Of a DNA stretch of 64,000 bases, positions 27,869 to 38,293 are shown in pieces; position 1 is the first letter of the stretch; every line of letters starts with the position of its first letter. The stretch spans positions 4,650,001-4,714,000 of the forward strand of contig OY720099.1 of NCBI GenBank assembly GCA_963082875.1. The letters are read 5' to 3'. The DNA is from Corella eumyota. Lineage: Eukaryota; Chordata; Ascidiacea; Phlebobranchia; Corellidae. Made by a program: the position numbers and the translations under genes. Under the pieces are notes generated by a model that was not told the DNA's origin, did not search any database, and saw only the letters and a program-made list of their open reading frames with translations.

Positions 27869-29521
27869 TTTGCAACCAATCAGTTTGTTGTTTAAATAAA
27901 ATGATTCAAAAATAATAAGCTTCAGTATTATATAGGGTAGACAGAATTTGTTAACTTCCTTGACATGAATTTATAATTTTGCTCTTTAAATAATTTTTAA
28001 CAATTAAAATTAAAAAGTAATACAATAAGTTTAAAAGTTTGAAAGAGGGTAAGAACTTCCTGAATTGTTAAACACAATGAACACAAATTATGACATCATT
28101 ATTGTATTAAAAATATATATGGGTTCAAATAGCTAACACAAATTAATTTATAAATAATGTTTTTTTATTTTACTTTATCAATTATTATTTGTTAAATAAT
28201 ATTAAAAAAAATTTAAAGTTACCTTTTGGTGCCAAATTTCTAATTTAATATCCTATCTCCAACTTTCTGTTACTTTATTTTATATAAATAAAACTCTTAG
28301 GAGTTGAAATTTGGTAGGAGTTGAAATAATTGTAAGTGGGATATGCCACATTAAGAGTGCCGCGAAACAGAAAAACATCAGAGATCTTCACATACCATCT
28401 GTACCATACATAAATTTCAATACTAATCTCCAAAAAAATCCTGAAGAATGTGAATTATAACTTAACATATTAATTTTTTCTTAGTGAAACATTTAAGTTT
28501 AGCAATGCAAGCAGTGCTTTATTTCTTTATGTGTGCCGCGACAATTCCAGTTTACCAGCAGCGTCATGTAGTGGTAAGAACACTTGCTACACCAAATGCG
28601 GTCTTGGTTACAATCCCGTCTGCTTCCATGCTGTAGCGCCCTTAAGTAAGGCGCTATAAACTCAAGCTGGGCCAGCACTTAATCAGCAGCATTAGTATTG
28701 GGCAATTTTAAATAATAATATCCCAAACTGTCAAAAGCAAGTCAAGATTAGGTCGGGGTAACAGTTGTTAACACTGGTTTAGAGAGTATTCAATGCAATG
28801 TTGAAATTTTTGTTTATTGAAAAGACTAACTAACAGGCAGACAGGCTTGCCAGTTGTTTTTGCTAGTTTCGATATCCTTAAATTGCTAGTAGGTATATGA
28901 GACCGTATTAAGCACATTGTTAAAAAGCGCAATAATGTGGAAGCAGATAAAAAGTTGAACCCAAAATTCCACGTAATTATGCTTCGAACTCATAATAACT
29001 GAAGACATTCCCTTTTTTATTAAGTAAAAAAACTAGCTTTAAAAAATCGCACGTGGGTTTTGTATTAGAGGAAAAGTTATAACTAAACGTGGCCAAGTTG
29101 TGGTAAAAATTCGAGGAACGTAAATTTGTAGCGCATTTATTAAATCTTAAAATATTAAAACAATAAAAACAAAACCAATGTATATATTTTCAATAGAAGT
29201 TTTTATGATATTTATTATAAGAACGTTGAAAATAAGTACGAATAAAAGGAATAGTTAAAACTAGTATTGCACTCTTATACACAAAAACACAATATTAAAA
29301 CAACCTAAAAAATTAAATAAAAACAAAAATAAATGATAAAAAAGATGAACGTAAAAAGACACAAATAAATATGGTTTTAAATAAAAATTGCTTTTTTGTT
29401 TAATTAAATTCAATATAAAAATGACACAAGAAAAAGTATATTTGTTAAAAATTTTTGTATTTATAAACTTTACTCAATTTTTTAAGATTATCCATAATTA
29501 GAAAGTCATTGAGTTTTAGTA
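27869..29521. other. Intergenic region upstream of the lectin
   Basis: Contains the lectin promoter side, one SINE and AT-rich sequence. I see no coding segment. The minus-strand open frame near 29445-29600 is a shifted frame of the next gene's 3' region. Confidence 0.5.
28554..28780 (+). mobile_element. SINE, nearly complete
   Basis: ACCAGCAGCGTCATGTAGTGGTAAG head, ATGCTGTAGCGCCCTTAAGTAA body, CCCAAACTGTCAAAAGCAAG, and distal GGTCGGGGTAACAGTTGTTA. The internal segment between the body and the Ala-tail block is shorter than in other copies. Confidence 0.85.
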
Positions 29522-29967
29522 TTAAAGATTTTTCGTAGCTAATTTTGGCTTCTTTGTAAATGCAAGATGGCCCACAAGTCCATATGCGACAACAAGCTAA
29601 AGAATTAAATAAAAATTTTAGTTGTTAATAAAAAAAAATATAAATACTATATACTTAACTGTTATAATAAAACATACAAGTTTATATGTTTAAAGTTTAA
29701 ATCAAATTGAATCTCAATTAAAGCTCTTAAAAAACACAAGCTGAATTACTAGTGCACAAGCTGAATTACTGAATTACTAGTAAACTTTTTATCCCTTAAA
29801 ATGTTAATTTTAGTAGTTTAACTTCATTTTGGTTTTATTTTTGTACATACTCTATAATAATGTTTAGTTTTTCCATGTAAATTAGCTTGCCTGTAAGCAG
29901 TTGCTGCTTTAAACATCGTATCATAACTGATTTCATAAACATTTTTCTCAATGTATTTACTTGGCAT
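29522..29967 (-). CDS. 63-residue protein, possibly an ATP-synthase DAPIT-like subunit
   Basis: Two exons (29851-29967 and 29522-29596) join at a GT-AG intron to give MPSKYIEKNVYEISYD at the start, an ANLHGKTKHYYR segment, then LVVAYGLVGHLAFTKKP and a basic end. The layout (a short soluble part, L-x-G-K/R, one short hydrophobic segment containing AYG, basic C-terminus) and the length are like ATP5MK/DAPIT (58 residues), a membrane subunit of mitochondrial ATP synthase, where the equivalent reads TLTGRMNCVLATYG. The match is weak and rests on pattern only. The intron is in phase 0. It could be another small one-helix protein, or spurious. Confidence 0.4.
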
Positions 29968-30698
29968 TTTTATATTCTTTTATTAAAATCAGAAAATCAC
30001 CTAGTTATATAAAAAATTATTTTAAGCAAAAAATTTCAAAACAAGTAAAAAAAATATTCTTGAAAAAATTATACACCGACACCATTATTATATATATAAA
30101 AAAACTATTTAAATGTTATACTTGTAATTTAATTAACACCTTGGTTTGCCTTTTTTCTTAAAAATATTACTAAGCCTATCTAGCGAAACAAAATTGCGTC
30201 TGCGCTCACTAAATTTAATTTTAACAGCCTGATTGTTTTTTAAGCCATTCTAGCGTTATGCCTAGGTTTGTTTTGGCAAACATAATACACGTCCTCTTTT
30301 TCAATAAATTAATTTACACAAAAGCTACTACAAAATATTTAACTAGTTGTAGTCTGGTAGTTATTACTAACAACAAGTTATTATATTTATTTAACACATA
30401 AAAATACAAAAGAGGTAATTTTGCGTTTAAATTGTCAAAAAAACTCAAATAACGCCGGGTTTGGTGACCATGCCATAATATACTATAATATCTTTGCGTA
30501 AACATTATTACCTTGGGCATGTTTCGAATCATTAAATTGATTTTGTCATTTTTTCCGTCGCATTGTTGTAATATTAATTGTATATCATATTTATTATTTA
30601 CTTTCATCAATGTGCGAAAAACTAGAATAAAAAAAACGCTAAAAAGGAGCGTATACAATTTTAAAAGTCAGGCCCGAAATTTACATCAAAGCTTTGCT
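29968..30698. other. Spacer between the small gene and the zinc-finger array
   Basis: Holds the left copy of the array-flanking repeat (30118-30287) and the presumed 3' UTR of the first zinc-finger gene. A 114-codon minus-strand frame at 30314-30658 shows no recognisable motif and is not called. Confidence 0.5.
30118..30287 (+). repeat. Array-flanking direct repeat, left copy
   Basis: About 170 bp matching 51960-52129 in the same orientation. Shared blocks include TACTTGTAATTT, TTGGTTTGC, GATTGTTTTTTAAG, GTTATG and AGGTTTGTTTTGGCAAACA. I estimate three quarters identity by eye. Confidence 0.75.
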
Positions 30699-31451
30699 TT
30701 AATGACGCCTTTTTAAATGTAAAGTTAATGTATCATTTCTAGCAAATCTACAGTTGCATAATTTGCAAGCGAACGGTTTGATATTAGTATGAAGCGATTT
30801 AGTATGACGTGTTAAATGACCATTTGTTGTGAACCTTTTAGAACAAGTCTGGCACGCGTAAGGTTTGTCACTACTTTCATGGTATATCATAAAATGTTGT
30901 TTCAGGAGCTCTTTTGTAGAAAACGATTTTTTACAAATTAAACAATGTTGTAACATTTCGCTGTTAGGCCTTTTCAGGTAGGGTTTAGTATATAGAGCAA
31001 CAACTGGGGTTTTTGTTTTTGGGAGAATTTTTCTCTTTTTTCTGGACCTATTTTCGCTTGAAGTGGCTAAAAGGCGTTTTCCATCACCATCACATGGCTC
31101 CATAATCTGCAAATTATCTTCCATTACCTGAATTTCAACTGTTTCTTGAATTATAGTTTCCATTTCAGATTTACCATCTAAATATTCTGCGTTTTCAATA
31201 CCCATAGAAGTATAGTTTGTTTTTTCTTTTAGATCAGTTTTTGTAAAATTATTTTCTAGCATTTTATGGTTGGTTGCATTTTCTTTTGTTTGAGGGTTTT
31301 GGTTTTGCAAATTTTTGTTATTGCAAAATTGTTCTAGAAGCTGGGTTCTTAATTTAGAGATTTCTTTTTTAAAATCGGATCGCATTCCCCTAATTTCTTC
31401 AAGAATCAATACTCCAATTAATTCAGGTGACAAATTTATATCATCAGTCAT
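30699..31451 (-). CDS. Array zinc-finger protein 1 (three fingers)
   Basis: Single exon, 250 residues. The first ATG is at 31451; a longer frame exists only by starting at a TTG. N-terminus: [20 protein letters not shown], followed by ISKLRTQLLEQF, which continues a coiled-coil pattern. A basic stretch (RSRKKRKILPK, about 143-153) could be a nuclear localisation signal. Three C2H2 fingers close the protein (CLICKKSF, CQTCSKRF, CKLCNCRF), each with an H-x4-H ending, and only the last two linkers end KP-F/Y. It is one of the more divergent members and lies at the downstream edge of the array. Predicted nuclear DNA-binding protein; targets unknown. Confidence 0.85.
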   Translation of the reverse strand: MTDDINLSPELIGVLILEEIRGMRSDFKKEISKLRTQLLEQFCNNKNLQNQNPQTKENATNHKMLENNFTKTDLKEKTNYTSMGIENAEYLDGKSEMETIIQETVEIQVMEDNLQIMEPCDGDGKRLLATSSENRSRKKRKILPKTKTPVVALYTKPYLKRPNSEMLQHCLICKKSFSTKELLKQHFMIYHESSDKPYACQTCSKRFTTNGHLTRHTKSLHTNIKPFACKLCNCRFARNDTLTLHLKRRH

Positions 31452-31842
31452 TTTTACACTCAAGTATTTAACAAATTTTTACACTTAATTTAAAAGTAAT
31501 TAAAAAAGTACTGTAAATAAAAATAATCACTATTTAAATAAAAAAAGAATAAATAAATTGTTTTAAAAATATAACTGTTATTCACCTAATAATTTTGTAA
31601 GACCAAAAAGAACCAAAAAAGAAAACGAAAATCCATTCAAAATATACTGTTTAAAGTAATAAATAAGTCAACATAAAAGTAGGTCTTACCCATTCTTGTT
31701 AAATCACAACAAATTGTTTAAAGGTAGCTTGTATAAACAATAATTTAATAAAAAAGAACTAACATGATAATAAAGCCACTATTTAGTTGGGAAACCACAA
31801 ATTTTAATTGCAAAAAATTCAAATTCTATGTAAGACAAAATG

Positions 31843-32655
31843 TTAACTCATTGAGGTTAAGGATTGTTGTAAATGTTCATTATATTTTATCGTACAGCTG
31901 TAAAAATGACTTGTCAATTGTTCCCGACGAATAAAACCCTTCTTGCAGAAATTGCATTCAAATGGTTTTTGTCCTGAATGAGTAAGTACATGTCGCTTAA
32001 GATCAAAGCCCCGTGTAAATGATTTTTCACATATACTGCATTGGTATTTTCTTTTCTTAACATTTAAATTACTTTTATTTGTGCGACTATTCAACGGGCT
32101 GCTATTTTTTAATCGACTTTTGTGTAAAATTTTTGTCCTTACTTTATTTTTGTTTGATTTTATAGCGGAATTGCGAAGTTTATTGTGTTTGTATAAATTG
32201 GTTGAACCACTTGATAAATCAACTGAAACTATGTTATCAGATGGTTGCACTTGCTCATTTGGAACTTCTGTTATTTTGATTTCAGGTAAGCTAAAAGTTT
32301 CCATTATGTAGGGTGAAAATTCTTCCTGCTTTACACTGTCAATGTCATTTTCTAACTTAGACTTTTCATTTTCCAAGTCTAACTCAGGGTATGTCAATAA
32401 GTTAGTATTTTCATCGAAAAAATCAGTGTTGGAATTTAATTTGGATGATGCATTCTCATTATCACCATTAGTTTCAGTGTCAACAGAAAATGATAATTCC
32501 CCCGAATCATTTTTATTCTTTTTATTTTCATTTTGACTTGCGAGTTGTTCTTTTAAAATGGTTATTTGTTGTTTAAGATCTATTCGTATGCCTTTGATTT
32601 CCTCCAATATTAAAAGGGCAATCATTTTTAACGAAATTGAATCTTCATTATTCAT
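31843..32655 (-). CDS. Array zinc-finger protein 2 (one C2H2, one C2HC finger)
   Basis: Single exon, 270 residues, starting MNNEDSISLKMIALLILEEI. The linker has an acidic part and a candidate sumoylation site (VKQE near residue 111), then a Lys/Arg-rich segment just before the fingers. Finger 1 (CSICEKSF...HVLTH) is canonical. Finger 2 (CNFCKKGF...HFYSC) ends with Cys where the second His is expected, so it is C2HC; it is followed by about 20 further residues. With a single standard finger, sequence-specific binding alone would be weak. Closest to protein 3 in the N-terminal block. Confidence 0.85.
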   Translation of the reverse strand: MNNEDSISLKMIALLILEEIKGIRIDLKQQITILKEQLASQNENKKNKNDSGELSFSVDTETNGDNENASSKLNSNTDFFDENTNLLTYPELDLENEKSKLENDIDSVKQEEFSPYIMETFSLPEIKITEVPNEQVQPSDNIVSVDLSSGSTNLYKHNKLRNSAIKSNKNKVRTKILHKSRLKNSSPLNSRTNKSNLNVKKRKYQCSICEKSFTRGFDLKRHVLTHSGQKPFECNFCKKGFIRREQLTSHFYSCTIKYNEHLQQSLTSMS

Positions 32656-33286
32656 TTTAAAATTTAAGATGTTTACAAAAAAAATTTTCTGTAAAAAAAT
32701 TTTTTTAAAAAACTCTTTATATTACAATAAAAAATAAATATCTAAAAGAGAACTGAATAATAACTTTATTTAGTTATCTTAGACATTAGTAAAATTAAAT
32801 AAGAAATTTAAAATTAATTACTGTGATATACATACACTAGTATAAGATATTATAAAGTAAAAAATGAAAAAAAGAAACAGCTGAAATAGTAAAATAAAAT
32901 TTAAAAACATTATTTAAGAATTTTTTTTCCAATTTCCAAATCTGTAAAATGATAAATGAATATATATACCAAAATCAATAAGTTATTTTGCCTTTCCAAA
33001 TTTAAAAACATTACATTAGTGATTTAACTAATAGATCTAATTTAGTTTTATTTATTTACTGATCAGGAATAACTAGTTCATTGTCTTCCCTACAGGCTGC
33101 ATTTTAACTGTTATAATATGATTGTAAGTAAAATGTGCACATGCAAATTTACCAATTCATAAATTGTATTTTTTTTACTATGAAAGCCTGTAAATTGGAC
33201 AGTAAACATACATAAATATTGTTTGCTTAGTTCAAATAAATAAAAATTGCTTAACTAGACTTTATTCCACATTGATTAACAGTTTA
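32656..33286. other. Array spacer 2-3
   Basis: AT-rich, 631 bp. No finger remnants or known repeats seen; it must hold the promoter of gene 2 and the 3' end of gene 3. Confidence 0.4.
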
Positions 33287-34003
33287 TTAAAACAGGACAT
33301 TTTGGTGAAAAGTTTTTGTATGTTTTTTAAGACTAAAAATTTGCCTGAACCGCATCAAGCATTCTTCACATTGGTAGGGCTTTTCGCCAGTATGTATCAA
33401 TGTGTGATTACTCAAATGATGTTTTCTTTTAAACCCTAAGTTACAAACGTTACATTTAAACGGCCTTTCCCCAGTATGAATCTTCATATGACGTTTCATG
33501 CTAGTATTGGGATGTAATAATTTTAAACAATATGGACAGACGTTTGGTTCATTTGTCTTGATAGATTTTGATTTTTTACCTGTTGTCTTGAAATGCGTTT
33601 TGTTGTTTAATATTTTCTTCTTGTTCTGTTCAGGTAAACTATATGTTTTTATTATACAAGGTAACTTTTGTTCTTCTTCAAAATGGTTTTCCATTATTTT
33701 TTGACTTGCTTTAATGGTAAAATTATCGAATTGTTTCGTTTCGCTACTAGAAGCTGCTAAATTATTTTCTTCCAAAATTTTGGAGTTGTTTTCAGTTTGA
33801 ACGGTTTCCAAATTTATTTCATTTAAACTAGGCAAAAATTCATTTGTGTTAAAACTGTTTTCATTCACTCTCTGGCCATTTTGATTTGTAAGTTGTTCTT
33901 TTAGGCTGCTTATCTCTTGTTTGAGGTCTTTTCGTATGCCTTTGATTTCATCCAATATTAAAAGTGTAATCATTTTTAATGATACTGAATCTTCGTTATT
34001 CAT
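33287..34003 (-). CDS. Array zinc-finger protein 3 (three fingers)
   Basis: Single exon, 238 residues. N-terminal block SLKMITLLILDEIKGIRKDL, with Asp in place of the usual first Glu. The acidic linker is short. Three fingers (CPYCLKLL, CNVCNLGF, CEECLMRF) are joined by two textbook linkers, TGERPFK and TGEKPYQ, so they are likely to bind DNA as one unit. In finger 1 the usual aromatic residue after the second Cys is replaced (KLLHPNTSMKRH). Paralogue of gene 2, from which it differs in finger number. Confidence 0.87.
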   Translation of the reverse strand: MNNEDSVSLKMITLLILDEIKGIRKDLKQEISSLKEQLTNQNGQRVNENSFNTNEFLPSLNEINLETVQTENNSKILEENNLAASSSETKQFDNFTIKASQKIMENHFEEEQKLPCIIKTYSLPEQNKKKILNNKTHFKTTGKKSKSIKTNEPNVCPYCLKLLHPNTSMKRHMKIHTGERPFKCNVCNLGFKRKHHLSNHTLIHTGEKPYQCEECLMRFRQIFSLKKHTKTFHQNVLF

Positions 34004-34346
34004 TTTGGATTAAATTTGATTTAAACTTTTAAAAATTTTAAGTTAAATTAATAGTAAAATTAATATTAGGTTAGTCCTAAATCAATTTTTTTATCAATTA
34101 AATGTCTAAAAAAATAAAAAAAAAGCATGCCATACCTTAATAAAGTTTAAAATTAATATCAATAAAGGAGCCTTATTAAGAATTTCATTAAAAACATAGG
34201 TAATAATATTTAAAATAACGTGCAGCAAATATTAATTGCCATAACTATCTTGTGAAGTACTTTTAAAATATTTTAAAACATCTCAATAACATTTTTGAGA
34301 TAAAAATAATATTGTCGTCCTAGCGAATTACTAAAAGTGAAATGTG
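34004..34346. other. Array spacer 3-4
   Basis: AT-rich, 343 bp; nothing recognisable beyond presumed promoter and 3' end sequence. Confidence 0.4.
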
Positions 34347-35009
34347 TTAGGTATTATTTTTGCGGTCGTGTATTCGCCCATGATTTTTTAAACCGTCCTT
34401 TCTGCTAAAGGAAACGCTGCAAATTTCGCATTTAAATGGTTTTTCACCGGTATGAGTACGTATGTGTCTTTCTAAGATAAAATTTTTGGCAAAAAGTTTG
34501 GCGCAATACGGGCATTGTTTGTTTTTCGTTTGCCCACATGTTATACTGTCCGAGTTTGAGGCAATTTGCTTTTCGCCAGTTTTTCTTCCGTACAAGTGCA
34601 TCTTTGAGCTTGGAAAAATACTCGGGCGATTTCGGGTGCGAAAATTTTCTTCCATTTTTACAACAACAACGTCAACTTGGGAGTCCTTTGATATTTCAGA
34701 AGAACTTTTTTCAGAAATTTTGGCTAAATTTACAGAAGAAATATCAACTGACTTGGCCGAGTCATTTAACTCTTGTTCTAAATTGATATCATGATTTTCA
34801 AACCGGTCCATTTCGTCATTTTCGTCAAAAATAGGATTTTTTTCTTGGCAAAATTTCATAAAGTCGTAGAATTGGTATCTGAGAGATTCCAACTCGGTTT
34901 TAATTTCCGATTTAAAAGACTGAATTTCCTCTTTCATGTCTTTTCGCATTCCTTTGATTTCCTCCAGGATTAATATCCCAATCATTTCGGGAGAAATTTT
35001 GTCATCCAT
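34347..35009 (-). CDS. Array zinc-finger protein 4 (two fingers)
   Basis: Single exon, 220 residues, the shortest intact member. The N-terminal block [17 protein letters not shown] continues into heptads ending [11 protein letters not shown]. The linker has the conserved [10 protein letters not shown] patch (about residue 113), a psi-K-x-E sumoylation-type motif. Two fingers, CPYCAKLF and CEICSVSF, are joined by HTGEKPFK. This is the first of the closely related inner group (genes 4-10). Its plus-strand frames of up to 110 codons are antisense shadows. Confidence 0.87.
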   Translation of the reverse strand: MDDKISPEMIGILILEEIKGMRKDMKEEIQSFKSEIKTELESLRYQFYDFMKFCQEKNPIFDENDEMDRFENHDINLEQELNDSAKSVDISSVNLAKISEKSSSEISKDSQVDVVVVKMEENFRTRNRPSIFPSSKMHLYGRKTGEKQIASNSDSITCGQTKNKQCPYCAKLFAKNFILERHIRTHTGEKPFKCEICSVSFSRKDGLKNHGRIHDRKNNT

Positions 35010-35644
35010 TTAAAAAAATTATTACAAAAATTTTTTAAATAAATCTAAAATAAAACGGATGATTTGTTTAAACTGGTTGACAATAACAAAGCAATTAAAT
35101 CCAGATACGTGAAAACGAACTCTATAAACATTAAAACCAATATACATGACAAACACCTATATATAAAAATTGGTTAAAAAGAACACAGTAGAGTAAACAT
35201 TCAGAATTTTGAACTGGACTCCATTTTTACCATTTAAAATATTGACATTTACTTTAAAAATTGCGGGGTGTAAGTGTTTACTAAATAATCATAAACCAAC
35301 AAATATGTTTTAACAGATAACCTTATTAATTTCTTTTAAAACACCAAAGTTTTAATTCTGCATCCAATTGCGCAGCATAAAATTTAAAAAAAAGAAAAAG
35401 CAAAAAATGTAAAAAATTTCCTCCTTCATAAACAAGGCTTATAAACTCCTGTTATACTTTTTTAGGTTGAAGGTATAGTTGTTGTAATTTTCCTTTTTCT
35501 TGTTTTTTTAAGTCACTTTAGACGGTTTTCCAATATTGGTTATCCAGTTTTAAGGTGACCTTATTTAAACCTTGTTTTCTACCAACACTTAAGAATACAT
35601 ACTTCAACTTTAAACAACACTCAAAATGATTCGGAAAGCACAGA
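35010..35644. other. Array spacer 4-5
   Basis: AT-rich, 635 bp, no recognised remnant or repeat. Confidence 0.4.
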
Positions 35645-36460
35645 TCAGTGTTTGTGTGCATTGGTAACATGAACTTTTAGGCTTTTTTGGTATCTGTACA
35701 TATTGGGACAATGTTGACATTTGTAAGGTTTGTCCCCTGTATGAATTAGTTTGTGAGACTTAAGGTGTTCTTTTCTCGTGAAACAGTTGTCGCAGGTTTC
35801 ACATTTGAAAGGTTTCTCGCCAGTGTGAGTGCGTACATGTCGAATTAGGGCCGACTTTTTAGGTATATATTTCTTGCAGTGCGGACAGTGCTTTTCGGCA
35901 TACACTGTGGGATCCATAAGAGCTTTAAAACCTGACTTGCGGTCAACGAGATGGTATTCTTTATATAGTCGACTTAGGTACTCCTTGCTATGCAGACGAT
36001 TTGACTTTCGCTCAGGCTTAAAACCAGGTGATCCTCCATCAACTTTTACTACAACAACGTCGATTGGCGACGGTCGCTTTTGTTCGAACATTTCGATGCC
36101 GTTTGAATTGATTTCATTTTGGCTGTCGTTTAAATTTAGATTGTGGTCGGACGTTGTTGCCTCTAGATCATACGATGCAATCTCTTTTGACAGTGATTCG
36201 GAGGAGTACGATTCATTTTTCTTTAAACCGACAATCTCTTCAATTAGAGATTCCTCAAAAATTTGATTCGCACTTTCGGTCGGTTGTGAAAAACTTTGAC
36301 TGAACCTCATGTGGTCGTAAAACTGCAGGCGTAGAGATTTAAGCTCCATTTTGATCTCTGATTTGAACGATTGAAGCTCTTCTTTCATGTCTTTTCGCAT
36401 TCCTTTTATTTCTTCGAGAATTAAAACGCCGATCATCTCTGGTGAAATTTTATCATCCAT
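35645..36460 (-). CDS. Array zinc-finger protein 5 (three fingers)
   Basis: Single exon, 271 residues. Begins [18 protein letters not shown], nearly the same as gene 4, so the two are recent sisters in this part. It keeps the VVVVKV(D) patch (about residue 137). Three fingers: [16 protein letters not shown] and CQHCPNMY, with linkers TGEKPFK and TGDKPYK. The third finger is missing in gene 4, so the pair differs by gain or loss of a finger. DNA-binding role inferred from the fingers. Confidence 0.88.
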   Translation of the reverse strand: MDDKISPEMIGVLILEEIKGMRKDMKEELQSFKSEIKMELKSLRLQFYDHMRFSQSFSQPTESANQIFEESLIEEIVGLKKNESYSSESLSKEIASYDLEATTSDHNLNLNDSQNEINSNGIEMFEQKRPSPIDVVVVKVDGGSPGFKPERKSNRLHSKEYLSRLYKEYHLVDRKSGFKALMDPTVYAEKHCPHCKKYIPKKSALIRHVRTHTGEKPFKCETCDNCFTRKEHLKSHKLIHTGDKPYKCQHCPNMYRYQKSLKVHVTNAHKH

Positions 36461-36684
36461 AATTTCAAATTTTTAAATTAAATAAGTTTAGTCACAAAAT
36501 ACTTAAGTTAATTTAACCTGGAAACACCTAAAACACAATAAACTTAGTTTAAGACAGAGAAAAAAATTCCAGTTTTACAAATGCATTCTCACATAACAAA
36601 ATAGACATTAAAAACGTTTTTAATATTTAAACAGATAAAATATTAAAAAAACAAATTTCATACAACATAATAATATATTTTTAA

Positions 36685-37536
36685 TCAACTACTTTTGTCA
36701 AATAAAATTTGGTTCAATTTTTGAATTTCAATGTCTTCATTAACAGTATTTTCATTGGTTTTGTCATCATTTATACTAATATTAGGGGAAGAATTGTTTT
36801 GAGGTATTGTCTTATCACTTCTGTTACCAACTTTACTTTTAGTATTAACTAAAGCTGGATCAATTTTATGTTTTGTGACAATATGTTTGTTCAATATGCT
36901 GTTTCTCGAGTACGATAACGAACAAATATTACATTTAAACGGTTTTTCTCCTGTATGAGATTGAATGTGTCTGGTGTAACTTGAATTTTGCAAAACGAAT
37001 TTTTTGCAGTAGGGACAAATTCTGCCTCTCGATTTTTTCCATCTCGATTTCATCGTAATTATTTTAGGTTTCGAATTCTTGCCATCTACGTCTTTAGATA
37101 TTTTTTTAGCGTTCGATTTATTTTGGGATTGTGTTTCGGTTTTTTGAATTTCAGGTTTAGTTGAGTTTGTAATATTTGTCTTTACAGGCAACTTTTTTTG
37201 AATGTTTTTTTTAATATCATTTATAACATCATCTGACAACTCTATCGAGAAATTGGATGTTTGGTTGGCACTTTGTGTAAATGTCTCATCTTGTTGCGAT
37301 TCTATAATATCGTCGATTAAAGTATCTTCATAATGTCTTTCAAATGACTCTTTAGCTTGTGTGAAATTTTGGTTGAATCTCATGTAATCATAAAACTGTA
37401 AACGCAGAGCTTTTAATTCAGTTTTAATTTCCGATTTGAAAGCATAAATTTCTTCCTTCATGTCTTTTCGCATTCCTTTGATTTCCTCAAGAATTAATAC
37501 GCCAATCATCTCTGGTGAAATGTCATCCATTTTCAT
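36685..37536 (-). CDS. Array zinc-finger protein 6 (two fingers, core subgroup)
   Basis: Single exon, 283 residues; two possible starts (Met1 and Met3). First of four very similar genes (6-9) sharing an almost identical first 60 residues through [20 protein letters not shown] and ESQQDE. Two fingers: CPYCKKFVLQNSSYTRH and CNICSLSYSRNSILNKH, linked by TGEKPFK. In finger 1 the DNA-reading positions (-1, 2, 3, 6) would be Q, S, S, R. A tail of about 60 Asn/Asp/Lys-rich residues follows the fingers. Confidence 0.88.
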   Translation of the reverse strand: MKMDDISPEMIGVLILEEIKGMRKDMKEEIYAFKSEIKTELKALRLQFYDYMRFNQNFTQAKESFERHYEDTLIDDIIESQQDETFTQSANQTSNFSIELSDDVINDIKKNIQKKLPVKTNITNSTKPEIQKTETQSQNKSNAKKISKDVDGKNSKPKIITMKSRWKKSRGRICPYCKKFVLQNSSYTRHIQSHTGEKPFKCNICSLSYSRNSILNKHIVTKHKIDPALVNTKSKVGNRSDKTIPQNNSSPNISINDDKTNENTVNEDIEIQKLNQILFDKSS

Positions 37537-38293
37537 TAAATTTGCTTGGTTTTACGAAAAAATTACAATAAAATTACGTAAAATTTTACTTCCTCAACTG
37601 CCAAAACAAATTAAGTATACGTTATATTGTTACTAAAGTAAATCAACAATTGAAAGTAAATAATATTTAACATTAAGCTAAAAGTGTTATACTTTAAACA
37701 ACAGTTTTTAATCCATAGCTATTTTATGGAATGATAAAACATCATAACTAAAATGCCATTTTAAGGAACAACTAAATCATAATAATACATCAAATGCACA
37801 AGGTTCGTTATTTATGTGGCTTATCAGATGTATCTTGATCCTGTTTTGTTGTTGAAGAGTTTCTCAATAACTTAACATTTTAGTTAATTGACCATTTTGT
37901 CGTGACTCTCTTGGACATGGCTAAAAACTGATTTAATTTAGAGCTTCCTTAAACACTTCATCTGCAGTGCTGCACTCTTTAATTTTATGCTAGATTTCAG
38001 GTAAATGTCCAACTGCTGGTGCTGATGTAGTAGTTTAACTCCATTTGATATTTTGAAGCACTTTTTTCGTACAATGTAGCATCATTAATTTCCAAGAATA
38101 AACAAAAAACTTTTACCTTTTTCAGTAAAATTGTATCACTACAACTTATAATTACTTAAAAAAAAAATTTTAAAAAGTTTTTTAAAAATGTTAAAACAAT
38201 GCAATACAAAAATAGCTGTAGTAACTAAAAACTCAAATAACAAAAAAAGGAAAAAAAAAGTTTTTTTAAAGTTTGTTGCCTGCCAATGTCTTT
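37537..38293. other. Array spacer 6-7
   Basis: Contains a decayed zinc-finger remnant (37798-37932, listed). The rest is AT-rich with no other signal. Confidence 0.5.
37798..37932 (-). pseudogene. Decayed fragment of a gene-10-like zinc-finger gene
   Basis: Plus-strand text here (GATGTATCTTGATCCTGTTT, GAAGAGTTTCTC, TCTTGGACATGGC) follows 42112-42242 inside gene 10, which encodes the segment from LLAMSKRD through its fourth finger. In this copy the finger cysteines are gone and the frame contains stops (for example after WSIN), so no product is expected. It shows that a gene-10-like copy once stood between genes 6 and 7. Confidence 0.7.

Noticed and set aside
29445-29596. Longer frame in exon 2 of the small gene (CCRIWTCGPSC...)
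   Set aside because: It is out of phase with exon 1, which ends in phase 0 at a good donor.
30314-30658. 114-codon minus-strand frame
   Set aside because: No domain, no splice signals, and its position just downstream of gene 1 fits a 3' UTR.
31452-31463. Longer N-terminus of zinc-finger protein 1
   Set aside because: It needs a TTG start; the first ATG at 31451 gives the conserved N-terminal block complete.
34462-36266. Plus-strand frames of 60-145 codons inside the zinc-finger genes
   Set aside because: Antisense shadows of well-supported minus-strand coding exons.
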